A DNA stretch of 64,000 nt from Gemmatimonadota bacterium (GTDB lineage Bacteria; Gemmatimonadota; Gemmatimonadetes; Gemmatimonadales; Gemmatimonadaceae): NCBI GenBank assembly GCA_026387935.1, contig JAPLKU010000014.1:1-64000 (forward strand), written 5' to 3'. Below are positions 42,077 to 52,909 of the stretch, piece after piece (the first letter of the stretch is position 1; each line of letters starts with the position of its first letter). The position numbers were made by a program, and so were the translations under genes. The notes beneath the pieces were generated by a model. It searched no databases. It was not told where the DNA came from and saw only the letters and a list, made by a program, of their open reading frames with translations.

Positions 42077-43350
42077 CCCCGGCGCCGCCTAGGGCGGCAG
42101 ATTTTGAAAACCCGGCGGACGTCGCAGCGCACCTGGTCGACGCCGCAGCGGTGGTCGTCGCTGGTCCGAATGCGGACGCTGCCGCGCGCGTTGCCGTAGC
42201 GATTGCCGTCGCCGCATCCGCGACCCGCCGCGTAGCAATAGGTGACCTTCAGGGCGATGCGGCGCCGCTATATGCGCTCGCCGGCGGCGAGGACGCGAAG
42301 GGGCTCGCCGAATCGTTCCGTGACGGCATAGGGCTGAACGAGATTGCGCGTCCCGTGCCGGACAACGCGTCACTCTTTGTATTGCCCGCGGGTGACCGCG
42401 TGAAAAACGAGCCCACCCTGCTGTCTCCAGACCGCTGGACGCGCCTGATCTCTGGTTTTGGCGAGGCCGGGGGCCTCCTCGTGCTCATCGCCCCGGCAGA
42501 GTCCGCCGTGATTCCCGTGCTCGGCGCAGCCGGAGCTGGCCTGGTGTGGAACGGGCCCGCACGCCGTGCGCCCGGCGGCATCACACTCGCGGCAACCGTC
42601 GGCGCGACGCGCAAGCGAGGTCGTCCCTGGTGGAGGGTGGGCAAAGGGCCAGAAGTGGGCAGCGCCATGGTGGCCGGCGCGATCCTGACCGCAGCGCTGG
42701 GCGCCGGCGGCGCAAGCGTCCTTTGGATTCGCGCCCGTCACGCACCGACGGGCACGGTTACACTTCCCGAGCGCCGCCCACCCGCTCCTGTGGACGTCGC
42801 CGCGGGCGCGGACACGGTGGCATTCATGGAACGACTCGGCACAGTTGACGCCGGACGGCGCGCGCCATACGCAATTGAAGTCATGGCGGCGAACACCGCC
42901 ACCGATGCAAATTCATGGCTGCACGACCATGCCGGCGACACAGGGCTCCCGGCCGCTACAATTGCAGTTGTGGCCGTACGAAATGGTGCGCGGGGAGCAT
43001 CGAAGTGGCACAAAGTTTTGGTTGGGGCGTGGTACGACGCGGCGACGGCAGATTCTGCGATCGCGACGTTGCGCCGAAAACGAATCGTGGCGGCCGATGG
43101 CGGTGTGGTGGTGTCCGCACCCTATGCGCTGCTGCTGGCGGACAGCGCGTCGCACGAACGGACACGGGCAGTGATGGAAGTGTGGCGCGCGAAAGGACTC
43201 GTCCCGTACGCGCTGACGCAGGATGACGGAAGCGTTCGCGTCTATGCGGGCGCGTTCGGCACAGTGGCCCAGGGCGCCACGATGGCAGCGCTGGTGCACA
43301 ACGCAGGCGGAACACCCATAGTGGCATATCGAACCGGGAGACCAGACTAG
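42073..43350 (+). CDS. Degenerate BY-kinase-like domain with tandem SPOR
   Basis: The protein is 425 residues. The first 180 resemble the MinD/CpsD P-loop fold: VVVAGPNADAAARVAVAIA at the Walker A position, VAIGDLQGDAAPLYALAG, SFRDGIGLNEI and LFVLPAGD, as in tyrosine kinases of the Wzc type. The Walker A lysine is missing, so ATP hydrolysis is unlikely. A membrane helix (197-219) follows, then two SPOR-like repeats (about 265-345 and 350-425) with WHKVLVGAWYDAATADSAIATL and VRVYAGAFGTVAQGATMAAL. It would tether a pseudo-ATPase on the cytoplasmic side to septal peptidoglycan. Start GTG overlaps the upstream stop. smc starts directly after its stop. Confidence 0.78.
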   Translation: MTPAPPRAADFENPADVAAHLVDAAAVVVAGPNADAAARVAVAIAVAASATRRVAIGDLQGDAAPLYALAGGEDAKGLAESFRDGIGLNEIARPVPDNASLFVLPAGDRVKNEPTLLSPDRWTRLISGFGEAGGLLVLIAPAESAVIPVLGAAGAGLVWNGPARRAPGGITLAATVGATRKRGRPWWRVGKGPEVGSAMVAGAILTAALGAGGASVLWIRARHAPTGTVTLPERRPPAPVDVAAGADTVAFMERLGTVDAGRRAPYAIEVMAANTATDANSWLHDHAGDTGLPAATIAVVAVRNGARGASKWHKVLVGAWYDAATADSAIATLRRKRIVAADGGVVVSAPYALLLADSASHERTRAVMEVWRAKGLVPYALTQDDGSVRVYAGAFGTVAQGATMAALVHNAGGTPIVAYRTGRPD

Positions 43351-46300
43351 GTGCGGCTGACCAAGCTTGAAATGCACGGCTTCAAGTCCTTTGCCGATGC
43401 GACGGAGTTGCATTTCGAACCCGGCGTGACGGCGATCGTCGGCCCGAATGGGTGCGGAAAGTCGAACGTCTCTGACGCGGTGCGATGGGTGCTCGGCGAG
43501 CAGCGCGCACGACTGCTGCGCGGCGCCAAGATGGAAGAGGTCATTTTTCAGGGATCGTCGGCTCGACGGCCCGTCAACATCGCCGAAGTGTCGATGACCT
43601 TTTCCAACGACGACGGCGCGCTTCCGGTTCCCTTCCGCGAAGTGGTCCTCACTCGGCGCCTCTCGCGGTCCGGGGAAAGCGAATATCTGCTGAATAACAC
43701 ACCATGCCGCTTGCGCGACATTCAGGACCTCGTGCGCGGCACGGGGCTTGGCGCCGAGAGCGGCGTGGTGATCGAAAGCAAGATGATCGACGCGCTCCTC
43801 TCTGACCGTCCCGATGACCGTCGTGAACTCTTCGAGGAAGCGGCCGGCGTCGGCCTCTATCGCGACCGTCGCCGCAGCACCGAACGAAGCCTCGAGCAGA
43901 CGACGGCGGACCTCGCGCGACTCGAAGACCTGATCTCCGAGGTCACCACGCAGGTGCGCTCGCTGGCGCGGCAGCGGAAGCGTGCAGAACGGCACGTGGA
44001 AATCATGGAACGGCGCTTTGCCGTTGAACTCACCCTCGCGTCGCGCGAGATGTCGGCATGGTCGGGCGAGCTCACAGAGCTCGATGAACGCGTGGCCAGC
44101 CTCCGTGACCGGCTGCCGGAGGCACACGAAGCCGAAGCAACGTCCGAGCGGCAGCGCGACGGCGCCCACGTCACCCGTGGCGCCGCCGAACAGTCTCGCG
44201 GCGACCACTCGCGGTTGACCGCCGAACTGCGCGAGGCCGTGCTCAAGCTGCAAGGGCAGATCGCCGTTGCCGACGAACGACACAAGAACGCGCTCCAGCG
44301 ACTGGAACGCGCCGAAATGGAAAAGAGTGAGGGCCTTGCCCACGGTGAGCGCGTCGTCGCTGAGTTCGCCTCGGCGGAAGCCGAGGAACAGGCGCTCGAA
44401 GCATCGCTCCGCGATGCGGGCCAGTCGCTGCAGCGTTCGGTGGGTGAGGAAGAAGAAGCCCGCGGTGCCGTCGCCCAGGGCCGCGATATTCAGGTGCGCG
44501 CGGAGCGGCGGGTACGCGAACTGCAGGACACCCTGCGACGCGTGGAGCTGGACCTCGAGGCGGCCGACCGGGAACTTGCCGAAGTCGCGCAACGCTCGGC
44601 CACGCTTTCGGAAGAACATGCCGCACTGGCGTTCGCCCAGCGCCAGGCGTCCGATGCGCATGCACTCGCCGAAACCGCGCTCGCCGATGCCGACCGCGCG
44701 TCGGTGGTCGCTGACGGCGCGCTCGCTGAAGCCCAGCGCGCCGCGCATGCCGCACACGATGCCGAAGCCAATGCGCGCCTCGACGCGCGAAAGGTGGAAG
44801 AAGAACACACGGCGCTCGCCGGCAAGGTGGACGGACTCGAAGCGCTCGAACGCGAGCGCGTTGGCCTGGCCCCGGCAGCGGCGCGCCTATTGCGCGACCG
44901 CGCACAATTCGGCGACGGCGCCGTTGTCGGTCCGCTGACGGACTTCATCGGTGCCGATCCGGGCACCGCCGCACAGGTTGAGCGGTTCCTTGGCGCGACG
45001 GCCCACGCCGTGATCGTGCGCGATAGCGAGGTTGCTGAGCGCATTCGCCGTTGGCATGCCAATACGAATCCCGGCGCGCTGCTCCTGCTTCCGCTCGACG
45101 CGCCCGCGCTTGCCAACCTCGGCGCTGCCGCGGATCTGGGAGCACTGGTAAAAAGTGATGGTCCGGGAAGCGCGTGGGTGCGCGCACTGCTCGGGCAAGT
45201 GAAGCCACTGGACGATGGCACGGCATTCGTTGACGCGCGTGGCGCCGTATGGCTTCCGGGCACCGGCGCTTCAGCGGGGCCGCTCAGGCGGCGGGCGGAG
45301 CTCTTTGCGCTACGCGCAGACCTGGCTGGGCTTGGTGCACGGCAGGCGGCGGCCGCAGCGGCCATCAGCGGTACGCAGCAGGCCCTGGCGGCGGCGGAAC
45401 AGGCCGTTGTCTCAGCGCGTGAGGCGTCCACGTTCTCGCATGGCCGCCGCGAGCTCGCCGCGAGGCAGCGCGGGGAAACGGAACGCGCCAACCAGCAAGC
45501 GGCGCGCGCACTCGCCGATGCGGTGGCGCTCACCGCGCAGCTGACCGGACGCCGCGATGCATTGACGGCGAAGGTGGGCGAAGGTGCCGGTACGCTGGAG
45601 CAGGCACGGGCGGAAATCGCGTCCATCGACACGGAACTTGCCGACGCACGCGCCGCAGTTGTCGCCGCAGAGGAGCGACAGGAAGCGGCACGCGAGTCCC
45701 GTTCTGCCGCACAGGTGTCATATGCGCAGGCCGAAGCGCGGCGCGTCGTGGCCGGCGAACGACGCGACCGCCTCGCCAAGGAACGCGAGTTGGCCAACAC
45801 GCGAATCCAGTCCCTGCAACTCGAGCTCGAAACTCTTTCATCCGGCGACGCGGAAGTTGCGCGCGAGATGTCGTCCTGGCAGGGTGAACTGGTGGCGCGC
45901 ACCGCATCACTTGCGGCCGCGGAAGTCACACTGGCAGCAGCGGAACAGGCCGTTCGCGACGCCGATGCCGCGCTGGTCGCCGCCGAGCAGGCGTTCGATA
46001 CGGCACGGCGCCTCGCATCGGCGGTCGGCGACAACTTACATCACGCAGAGCTACGGCACACCGAACTTGCTGGTCGCCGAACGGCGATCCGCGAGCGCCT
46101 GGAAACCGAATGGCGTCGCCCGCTCGACGATCTCTTCGCGACGTACACACCGGTGGAAGCCGAAGATGACGCGCTGCGCACGGAAGCCGAAGCGCTGCGC
46201 ACGCAGGTCGAATCGCTCGGTCCGGTGAATCCGCTGGCGATCGAGGAGCACACCGAGGAACAGAAGCGCCTCGAGCTGCTGGAAACCCAGCGCAACGACA

Positions 46301-46851
46301 TTACGCAGGCCCGCGAGTCGCTCCGGCAGGCCATCAAGGAGATCGACGTCACGGCACGCGAGATGTTCATCAAGACGTTTGACGAGGTCCGTTCGCACTT
46401 CCGCCACATCTTCCTCACGCTGTTCGGCGGCGGCGAGTGCGACCTCAAGCTGGAAAATCCCGACGCCCCGCTGGACTGCGACATTGAGATTCATGCCTCG
46501 CCACGCGGCAAGAAGACGCAGCGTATTCACTTGCTTTCGAGCGGCGAACGCGCGCTGGTGGCGCTTTCCCTCCTCTTCGGCATTTTTCTTACGAAGCCAA
46601 GCCCGTTCTGTCTCCTCGACGAAGTGGACGCACCGCTCGACGACCAGAACGTTGGTCGGTTCGTGCGCATGCTCAATGAATTCAAAAAGAACACCCAGTT
46701 CATCGTCATCACGCACAACCCGCGCACCACGACGGAAGCGTCCGACGCGGTGTATGGTGTCACGATGCAGGAGCCAGGCGTCTCGTCGCTCGTCAGCGTG
46801 CGGATGCGTGGGCCCGCGGTCGACAGCACGGAGCCGGGCGCCGCGGCCTGA
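43351..46851 (+). CDS. smc: Chromosome partition protein SMC
   Basis: This 1166-residue SMC ATPase is the core of the bacterial condensin with ScpA/ScpB. The N-terminal head has GPNGCGKSN (31-39) and LEMHGFKSFADATELHF. Long coiled coils flank a hinge (about 500-650, VGPLTDFIGADPGTAAQVERFLG). The C-terminal head has LLSSGERALVALSLLFGIFL (signature, with LSSGE in place of LSGGE) and CLLDEVDAPLDDQNV (Walker B). The GTG start directly follows the SPOR gene, and its TGA overlaps the next ATG, so it is embedded between two envelope-type genes. Confidence 0.95.
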   Translation: MRLTKLEMHGFKSFADATELHFEPGVTAIVGPNGCGKSNVSDAVRWVLGEQRARLLRGAKMEEVIFQGSSARRPVNIAEVSMTFSNDDGALPVPFREVVLTRRLSRSGESEYLLNNTPCRLRDIQDLVRGTGLGAESGVVIESKMIDALLSDRPDDRRELFEEAAGVGLYRDRRRSTERSLEQTTADLARLEDLISEVTTQVRSLARQRKRAERHVEIMERRFAVELTLASREMSAWSGELTELDERVASLRDRLPEAHEAEATSERQRDGAHVTRGAAEQSRGDHSRLTAELREAVLKLQGQIAVADERHKNALQRLERAEMEKSEGLAHGERVVAEFASAEAEEQALEASLRDAGQSLQRSVGEEEEARGAVAQGRDIQVRAERRVRELQDTLRRVELDLEAADRELAEVAQRSATLSEEHAALAFAQRQASDAHALAETALADADRASVVADGALAEAQRAAHAAHDAEANARLDARKVEEEHTALAGKVDGLEALERERVGLAPAAARLLRDRAQFGDGAVVGPLTDFIGADPGTAAQVERFLGATAHAVIVRDSEVAERIRRWHANTNPGALLLLPLDAPALANLGAAADLGALVKSDGPGSAWVRALLGQVKPLDDGTAFVDARGAVWLPGTGASAGPLRRRAELFALRADLAGLGARQAAAAAAISGTQQALAAAEQAVVSAREASTFSHGRRELAARQRGETERANQQAARALADAVALTAQLTGRRDALTAKVGEGAGTLEQARAEIASIDTELADARAAVVAAEERQEAARESRSAAQVSYAQAEARRVVAGERRDRLAKERELANTRIQSLQLELETLSSGDAEVAREMSSWQGELVARTASLAAAEVTLAAAEQAVRDADAALVAAEQAFDTARRLASAVGDNLHHAELRHTELAGRRTAIRERLETEWRRPLDDLFATYTPVEAEDDALRTEAEALRTQVESLGPVNPLAIEEHTEEQKRLELLETQRNDITQARESLRQAIKEIDVTAREMFIKTFDEVRSHFRHIFLTLFGGGECDLKLENPDAPLDCDIEIHASPRGKKTQRIHLLSSGERALVALSLLFGIFLTKPSPFCLLDEVDAPLDDQNVGRFVRMLNEFKKNTQFIVITHNPRTTTEASDAVYGVTMQEPGVSSLVSVRMRGPAVDSTEPGAAA

Positions 46852-47927
46852 TGCGGCTGGCTGAGCCGGCGCGCTGGTGGAACGCGCGCCGCGCGATGCG
46901 CGGCGGGGTTGCTGTCGCAATCGCGCTGGCGGTTGGCCTCGCGGCGAGCACATCGCTCGCCGCGCAGCGGTCAGTGGTGGTGAACAACGCCGGCGGCAAT
47001 CCCCTTCACGAGGGCACGCCGCGGTTCACCATCTCGACGAGCGGATTTGTCGCGGCCGAGCTGCCGCTCAGCATCCGCCTCGAAGTGGCACTGAGTGCTG
47101 ATTTTGCAGCACCACTCTTTGCCGATACCACGGTCAGCGGGTCGGTCGCCACCATCGTGATCCCGCGGCTTCTCCCGCCCTCCAGCAACGTCTGGTGGCG
47201 CGCCGTGGCCCGCACGGCGCAGGGTGCGCTGATCAGCTCACAAGCGGACGGACCGCGGCGCACGTCGCCGTGGCTGACCCTTATCGCACCGAACAACCTG
47301 AACGGTTCGACCGTTGACGCCAACCGCCCACGCTTCACCTGGAGCTCGCCGGCGATTTTCCTGCCAGTCACCCCGTGGCGCTACACAGTCGCAATCTCGC
47401 GTTCGTCGGATGGATTCGTTGTCCAGTCCGCCACGCTGGCCGACACGGTGTTCACGGCCTTTGCCGACCTCGAATCGAACACGCCGTACCGGTGGACGGT
47501 GTCGGCGGTTGCGGGTACTGGTGACAGCCTGCGCGTCATCAGTGCGTCGAGTTTCGTGATCGCTAGCGCGAACGCACCGATCGCCACCGTGCTCTTCCAG
47601 AACTTTCCGAATCCCTTCCCCAACGACCGGCTCAACGCCACCTGCATCTGGTTCGACTTGCGGCGTCAGTCAGACATTTCGCTGGAAGTGCTGGATCTCC
47701 GCGGGAATCACGTGGCCAAGATCCTGCCAGGTCGTGGCCTGGGCGGCACCCTTCCGTCCGGCCGCTGGGGACGGGCGGTGGTTAACAGTGACTCCGGTTG
47801 TGACGAACGCTTGTCCTGGGACGGGACGGACGATTTCGGTCGCATCGTCCGTCCCGGCGTGTACCTCATCAAGTTCACCGGCGACGGCGTCACGCAAATC
47901 CGCAAAGCGCTCTTCCTCGGCCGCTAG
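46851..47927 (+). CDS. Secreted protein with FlgD/T9SS-like C-terminal domain
   Basis: The protein is 358 residues. A signal peptide (VAVAIALAVGLAASTSLAAQ) is followed by two fibronectin type III-like sandwiches (about 50-150 and 155-240). The C-terminal domain (about 245-358) carries FQNFPNPFPNDR, LEVLDLRGNHVAKIL, LSWDGTDDFGRIVRPGVYLIKF and a terminal RKALFLGR. This is the FlgD Ig-like/type A sorting-tail pattern used for export in T9SS organisms and found in Gemmatimonadota surface proteins. No T9SS gene is seen in the window. It overlaps smc by one base (TGATG). Function is unknown. Confidence 0.8.
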   Translation: MRLAEPARWWNARRAMRGGVAVAIALAVGLAASTSLAAQRSVVVNNAGGNPLHEGTPRFTISTSGFVAAELPLSIRLEVALSADFAAPLFADTTVSGSVATIVIPRLLPPSSNVWWRAVARTAQGALISSQADGPRRTSPWLTLIAPNNLNGSTVDANRPRFTWSSPAIFLPVTPWRYTVAISRSSDGFVVQSATLADTVFTAFADLESNTPYRWTVSAVAGTGDSLRVISASSFVIASANAPIATVLFQNFPNPFPNDRLNATCIWFDLRRQSDISLEVLDLRGNHVAKILPGRGLGGTLPSGRWGRAVVNSDSGCDERLSWDGTDDFGRIVRPGVYLIKFTGDGVTQIRKALFLGR

Positions 47928-47955
47928 CCGATTTTTCGCCGCGGTTCCTGACCGA

Positions 47956-50900
47956 CTACATCGCCGGCCCGAGCAGCTTCGACAGCATCAGCTGAATCTC
48001 TTCGAGCTGCTTGCGCAACACCACGGCGCGCTCAATCGCGTCGCGCGGCACACGTTGGTCGGCCTGCGTCGTCATCGAGTACAGGTAGGTGATATGCGAT
48101 TGCAGCGCCGGCTGGCTGTAGCGGATAGACGGTGTGATGAGCTTTGCGGCGAGCGCGTTGAGTTGCGTGAGCGTGTCGGCCGCCGCGCCGGTTGCATTCC
48201 GCAGCCGTGCCTGTGCGGCGCGGACGCGTGCCACCGTGCGGTTCATGTCGCTGACCATGTCGCGAACACGGACGTTGTGCGCGAACAGTGCGCGAAGGTC
48301 TGCAGCTGAAACGCCGTCGCGCGTTGCCCGCGGATCGGGCGAAAGGGCGAGCGGCTGCGTTTCCGTCGTGGAGCCGGCAACCAGTCGAACCGAATACTTA
48401 CCCGGTGGCGCGAGCGGACCATTGCCGGCTTCCGGGCGACCATTCCCCTGCCATACGCCCGGATACCGGAGGTCCCAGGTGAACCGGTTCAGTCCCGCAG
48501 CCTTGGGCAACCGCGGTGGAGGCGCACCACCGCGTCCGCCACCGCCCTCTTCATCATCCGGCGCCGCCTCGACAACAGGCGCAGCCGCGGGCGCCGCGCT
48601 CGAGATGGATCGTATGACCCGTCCAGCGGAGTCGAGTACATCGAGGCGGATGTCGCCAGCTGGAGGCGCGGCGAGATAAAAGTCGAGCTGCGCACCCACC
48701 GGAAGAAACTGTGGTGCAGCAGGATTCCCCCGGCCGCCACCGCCCCGCCCACCAGCAATGTTGCGCACCGACTCGCGCGGCTTGAACAGCGTGACCGGCG
48801 CACCGGCGACCTTGTCCGAGAGTTGATGCAGCGGGGTCAGGTTGTCGAGGACCCAGAATGACCGGCCCATCGTTGAAAGCAGCAGGTCGTTGTTGACGAT
48901 CTTGATGTCGGTGACTGGCGTATTCGGCAGGTTTTGCTGGAAGCTCTGCCAGTGGTCGCCGTCGTCGAACGAGATGTACATCCCGAATTCCGTACCGGCG
49001 TAGAGCAGCTTCGGCCGCTTTGGATCTTCGCGCACCACGCGCGTTGGCTCGTCAATCGCGATGCCATTCTTGCCGTCGGTAAGCCGTTTCCACGTCTTGC
49101 CGAAATCGTCGGTGCGATAGATGTACGGCTGGAAATCGCCGAGCAGGTAGCGATAGACCGCGTAGTAGGCCGTGCCCGCACGATGCGGGCTCGGTTCGAT
49201 GTTCTGGACGCGACCACCCGGCGGGAGATCCTTCGGGGTCACATTCGCCCAGGTCTTTCCGTCGTCCTTCGTGACCCAGAACGGACCGTCGTTCGCGCCC
49301 GTCCAGATCACGCCCTTCTGTACCGGCGACTCGCGAATAGCGTACACCACACTGTACATCTCTTCGCCGGTCGCGTCGATCGTGATGGGGGTTCCACTCG
49401 ACTGCTGCGGCTCGCCCGGCGGGAAGGCCGTCAAGTCGGGACTCATCTTCTGCCAGCTGATCCCCTCGTCCACCGAGCGGTGCAGATACTGCGAGCCGTA
49501 GTAGATGACCTTGGGATTGAACGGCGAAATCTCCATCGGCGAGACGCGCTGGAATCGGTAGGTCAGCGTCGCCCCGCCATTTCCGTAGAGTGATTCCCCG
49601 CCCACCCACGACTGCCACTCCTGCCCCGAGCGCATTGACTTCCGGCTGAATTGCCCCTTGCACGAGCCGTAGACGGTGTCCGGATTGGTGGGGTGCGGCA
49701 TAATCGGGCCCGTCTCGCAGCCGGGACCGACGCGCCACTCGGTGTCGTAGCCGGCGCCCGTGGGTCCGGTGGGGACAATGAGTGTCGAGTTGTCCTGCTG
49801 TGCGCCGTAGAGCCGGAGCGGATACTGATTGTCCACGTACAACTGGTAGAGCTCAGCGGTCGGCTGGTTGTTCTCCGTGCTCCAGGTGCGTCCGCCGTCT
49901 TGCGACACCGTCGCGCCGCCGTCATTGGCCTGGATCATCAGATCCGAGTTGTTCGGATTGATCCAGACGTCATGATTGTCACCATGCGGAACGGGCGAGC
50001 TGCGGAACGTCTTTCCGCCGTCGGTGCTCTTGAACCAGCCTTCGTTGCCAACCCAAACCACATCCGCGTTGTTCGGATCCACGCCAAGCGTGGTGTAGTA
50101 GAATGGGCGAGTCCAAAGATTCTGCGCGCCGTTGATTAACGCCCAGGTCGCGCCGCCATCCTCGGAGCGATACAAGCCGCCGCCGGGCTTGGCTTCAATC
50201 AACGCATAGATGCGATTTGGCATCGCTTTCGAGATCGCCACGTTGCTGCGGCCGAACAGTTGATTGGGGAGACCACCGCCGAGCTTGGTCCACGACTCGC
50301 CACCGTCGGTGCTCTTGTAGATACCGCCTTCCCGCGCACCGCTGACGATCGTCCACGGTTTGCGCTGGCCATGCCACATGGCCGCGAACAACACGTTCGG
50401 ATTCCCCGGCTGGAACTCAAGGTCGGTCGCGCCGGTGCTGTCCGTGACGAACAAGACGTTCTTCCAGGTCTTGCCGCCGTCGGTGGTCTTGTAGACGCCG
50501 CGTTCCTTGTTCGGCACAAACGGATTGCCCTGCGCCGCGACGTACGCCAGATCGGGGTTCGAAGGATGCACGCGAATCGTCGCGATCTGCCCGACATCGC
50601 GGAGCCCCGAGAAGGCCCAGGTGCGCCCGGCGTCGGTGGATTTGTACATCCCGCGGCCGATGGACACGTTGCTTCGGATTTTCGACGAGCCCGTGCCCGC
50701 GTACACAATCGCCGGGTTCGAAAGCGAGACGTCGAGCGCACCCATTGATCCGACCGGAATCTGGCCGTCCGACACATTCTGCCATGTGACGCCGGCATCG
50801 GTGGTCTTCCAGACCCCACCGCCGGATGACCCCATGAAGTAGGTGCGAGGCTCCGAGGGCACACCCGTCACCGTCGTGACCCGGCCGCCTCGCGCGGGCC

Positions 50901-51042
50901 CTATGGATCGGTATCGCATGGCCGCCCAGAACGACTTGTCGTAGCTGCTCCGCTGCTGGAGCCGTGCGGCGATCGGGGAGGCGGCCGCGCCAATCAGCGC
51001 AACGGCGCCGACGAGCGAAATGAGGCGAAATGAGCGGGTCAT
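47956..51042 (-). CDS. Sortilin/VPS10-type Asp-box propeller protein
   Basis: This 1028-residue exported protein has the signal segment [22 protein letters not shown]. The mature part is a large beta-propeller built of many S-x-D-x-G-x-T-W Asp boxes ([32 protein letters not shown] and others), typical of VPS10/BNR proteins. A C-terminal part (about 790-1028) has a beta region with a Pro/Gly-rich linker ([23 protein letters not shown]) and a final helical segment. Such proteins bind peptides or glycans; the ligand is unknown. The start at 51042 is chosen for the signal peptide; the longer frame would run into aroF. It is convergent with the smc-linked gene. Confidence 0.85.
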   Translation of the reverse strand: MTRSFRLISLVGAVALIGAAASPIAARLQQRSSYDKSFWAAMRYRSIGPARGGRVTTVTGVPSEPRTYFMGSSGGGVWKTTDAGVTWQNVSDGQIPVGSMGALDVSLSNPAIVYAGTGSSKIRSNVSIGRGMYKSTDAGRTWAFSGLRDVGQIATIRVHPSNPDLAYVAAQGNPFVPNKERGVYKTTDGGKTWKNVLFVTDSTGATDLEFQPGNPNVLFAAMWHGQRKPWTIVSGAREGGIYKSTDGGESWTKLGGGLPNQLFGRSNVAISKAMPNRIYALIEAKPGGGLYRSEDGGATWALINGAQNLWTRPFYYTTLGVDPNNADVVWVGNEGWFKSTDGGKTFRSSPVPHGDNHDVWINPNNSDLMIQANDGGATVSQDGGRTWSTENNQPTAELYQLYVDNQYPLRLYGAQQDNSTLIVPTGPTGAGYDTEWRVGPGCETGPIMPHPTNPDTVYGSCKGQFSRKSMRSGQEWQSWVGGESLYGNGGATLTYRFQRVSPMEISPFNPKVIYYGSQYLHRSVDEGISWQKMSPDLTAFPPGEPQQSSGTPITIDATGEEMYSVVYAIRESPVQKGVIWTGANDGPFWVTKDDGKTWANVTPKDLPPGGRVQNIEPSPHRAGTAYYAVYRYLLGDFQPYIYRTDDFGKTWKRLTDGKNGIAIDEPTRVVREDPKRPKLLYAGTEFGMYISFDDGDHWQSFQQNLPNTPVTDIKIVNNDLLLSTMGRSFWVLDNLTPLHQLSDKVAGAPVTLFKPRESVRNIAGGRGGGGRGNPAAPQFLPVGAQLDFYLAAPPAGDIRLDVLDSAGRVIRSISSAAPAAAPVVEAAPDDEEGGGGRGGAPPPRLPKAAGLNRFTWDLRYPGVWQGNGRPEAGNGPLAPPGKYSVRLVAGSTTETQPLALSPDPRATRDGVSAADLRALFAHNVRVRDMVSDMNRTVARVRAAQARLRNATGAAADTLTQLNALAAKLITPSIRYSQPALQSHITYLYSMTTQADQRVPRDAIERAVVLRKQLEEIQLMLSKLLGPAM

Positions 51043-51102
51043 TTGGGCAGTTTCTTGGGTAGAGCTGGAATATATTTCATGCTCCTCTTGAAGGTGCGCT
51101 CT

Positions 51103-52143
51103 ATGCTGGTCGTCATGTCCAATAACGCCACAAAGGTTGATATCGACCGGGTCTGCGAAACGATCCGGGCGATGGGCTACTCGCCCGTGGCCATGCCCGG
51201 ATCTTCCCGCACAACCGTGGGGCTGATCGGGAACGACCGGCGGGTGGATAGCGCGCTCGTCTCTGAGCTCCCCGGCGTCGCCCAGATCATCCACGTCTCG
51301 AACACCTACAAGCAGGTGTCGCGCGAGTGGAAGCCGGAATCGACGATCGTGACTATCGCGCCCGGTGTCAGTTTTGGCGGCGAAGACGTACCGATGATCG
51401 CAGGGCCCTGCTCCGTGGAGTCCGAAGAACAGATCCTTGAGGCGGCTCGCGCGGTGAAAGCCGCTGGCGCCGTCGCGCTCCGCGGTGGTGCCTTCAAGCC
51501 CCGCAGCTCGCCCTACTCATTTCAGGGGCTTGGCCAGAAGGGCCTCGAGCTGCTGGCCCTCGCCAAGCGCGAGACCGGACTGGCCATCGTGACCGAAGCG
51601 ATGGACGACGAAGGCGCGCATATGGTCGCCGAGGTGGCCGACCTGATTCAGATTGGCGCACGCAACATGCAGAACTATTCGCTGCTCAAGACGGTCGGCC
51701 GCATCAAGAAGCCGGTCCTGCTCAAGCGCGGAATGGCCGCTACGATCGAAGACCTCCTCCTCTCAGCCGAATACATCCTGAGCGAGGGCAATCCAAACGT
51801 CATTCTCTGCGAGCGCGGCCTGCGCAGCTTCGACACGTCGGCACGGAATCTCTTCGACCTGACGGCGATTCCCGTGGTCCATGGCCTGTCGCATCTGCCG
51901 ATTGTGGCGGATCCGAGCCACGGGACCGGTCGCCGCGATAAAGTGACGCCGATGGCACGCGCCGCGCTCGCCGCTGGCGCCGACGGACTCATTATCGAAG
52001 TGCACCCACATCCGGAACGTGCGTTGAGCGACGGCGCCCAGTCCCTCACGGTTGACCAGTTCACCGACCTGATGCGCCAGCTGCGTCGAGTGGCCGAGGC
52101 GGTCGATCGACAAATAACGGGTACGCCAGCCGGCGTCGCGTGA
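51103..52143 (+). CDS. aroF: DAHP synthase, type I-beta with regulatory domain
   Basis: This enzyme is about 346 residues. It condenses PEP and erythrose-4-phosphate at the head of the shikimate pathway. The catalytic barrel has [64 protein letters not shown] and [10 protein letters not shown]. An N-terminal ferredoxin-like ACT-type domain (about 1-75, [12 protein letters not shown]) matches the Thermotoga enzyme and gives Tyr/Phe feedback control there. I place the start at 51103 by that alignment; an ATG at 51079 is possible. The stop overlaps the GTG of the LolA-like gene. Confidence 0.93.
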   Translation: MLVVMSNNATKVDIDRVCETIRAMGYSPVAMPGSSRTTVGLIGNDRRVDSALVSELPGVAQIIHVSNTYKQVSREWKPESTIVTIAPGVSFGGEDVPMIAGPCSVESEEQILEAARAVKAAGAVALRGGAFKPRSSPYSFQGLGQKGLELLALAKRETGLAIVTEAMDDEGAHMVAEVADLIQIGARNMQNYSLLKTVGRIKKPVLLKRGMAATIEDLLLSAEYILSEGNPNVILCERGLRSFDTSARNLFDLTAIPVVHGLSHLPIVADPSHGTGRRDKVTPMARAALAAGADGLIIEVHPHPERALSDGAQSLTVDQFTDLMRQLRRVAEAVDRQITGTPAGVA

Positions 52144-52868
52144 GCGTTGGCGTGAGTATGGGAGTGAGCCGGCGCCGGATTGGCGCGCTGGTAGCGGCCG
52201 TAGGAGCGCTCGTCATCACGGCCGCACCGCTTGCGGCGCAGTCAGCGCAAACCGATTCGCTCCTTGATCGCGCGTCGCGCTACATCGCCAGCGGACGCGG
52301 CTTGCGGGCGGCGTTCGACCAGGTGCTCACCAATCCCGACACGAAGCAGGTGCGGAACTCACACGGCGAGTTCCTGCAGCAGGGCCCGTCAAAGTTTGCG
52401 TTTCGATTCAGCGACCCCGCCGGCGACGCGATCGTTTCCGATGGCACCGCGATTTGGGTGTATCTCCCGAGCTCGGCGCGCGGCCAGGCGCTCAAGCTGC
52501 CGATTGCACAGGGCGCGCAGATTGACCTGCTTACGCAGCTCCTCACTACACCCCGGGTCACCTACAAGATCACTGAAGGTCCAGCGGAAGACATCGGCGG
52601 CCGCCCGGTGACCGTCGTCACCCTGACACCACGCGCCCAGAACGCACCGTTTGTGAAGGCCATGCTGTGGATTGATCGCGAGGATGCGCTTGTCCGCCAG
52701 CTCGAAGCCGTTGAACTGAGCGGGCTCAAGCGCCGCGTCCGGTTTCGTGACATTCGCACGGACGTGGAGTTGTCGCGCGACGCGCTCACCTTCGTGGTGC
52801 CACCGAACGTAAAGGTGATCGATGCCACGGCGCTGATGGGCGGTTTGAAGCCGCCGCCTACCCGCTAA
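52140..52868 (+). CDS. lolA: LolA-like outer membrane lipoprotein carrier
   Basis: This 242-residue periplasmic protein has a signal peptide ([21 protein letters not shown]). It carries the LolA segment of half-barrel strands: [55 protein letters not shown] and [28 protein letters not shown]. It would carry lipoproteins from LolCDE to the outer membrane. The GTG start lies in the stop of aroF. Paralogous families exist, so the gene symbol is provisional. Confidence 0.85.
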   Translation: MSVGVSMGVSRRRIGALVAAVGALVITAAPLAAQSAQTDSLLDRASRYIASGRGLRAAFDQVLTNPDTKQVRNSHGEFLQQGPSKFAFRFSDPAGDAIVSDGTAIWVYLPSSARGQALKLPIAQGAQIDLLTQLLTTPRVTYKITEGPAEDIGGRPVTVVTLTPRAQNAPFVKAMLWIDREDALVRQLEAVELSGLKRRVRFRDIRTDVELSRDALTFVVPPNVKVIDATALMGGLKPPPTR

Positions 52869-52906
52869 GCACGCTAAGCGGGCGAAGCACGCCAAGCGGG
52901 CGAAGC
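52862..52906. repeat. 18-bp tandem repeat in the lolA-ctp gap
   Basis: ACGCTAAGCGGGCGAAGC (52871-52888) and ACGCCAAGCGGGCGAAGC (52889-52906) are 17/18 identical, with a partial third unit CCGCTAAGC just before. The motif also breaks into AAGCGGGCG words. It spans the lolA stop and ends just before the ctp stop. No hairpin of strength is formed. Confidence 0.85.
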
Positions 52907-52909
52907 GGG

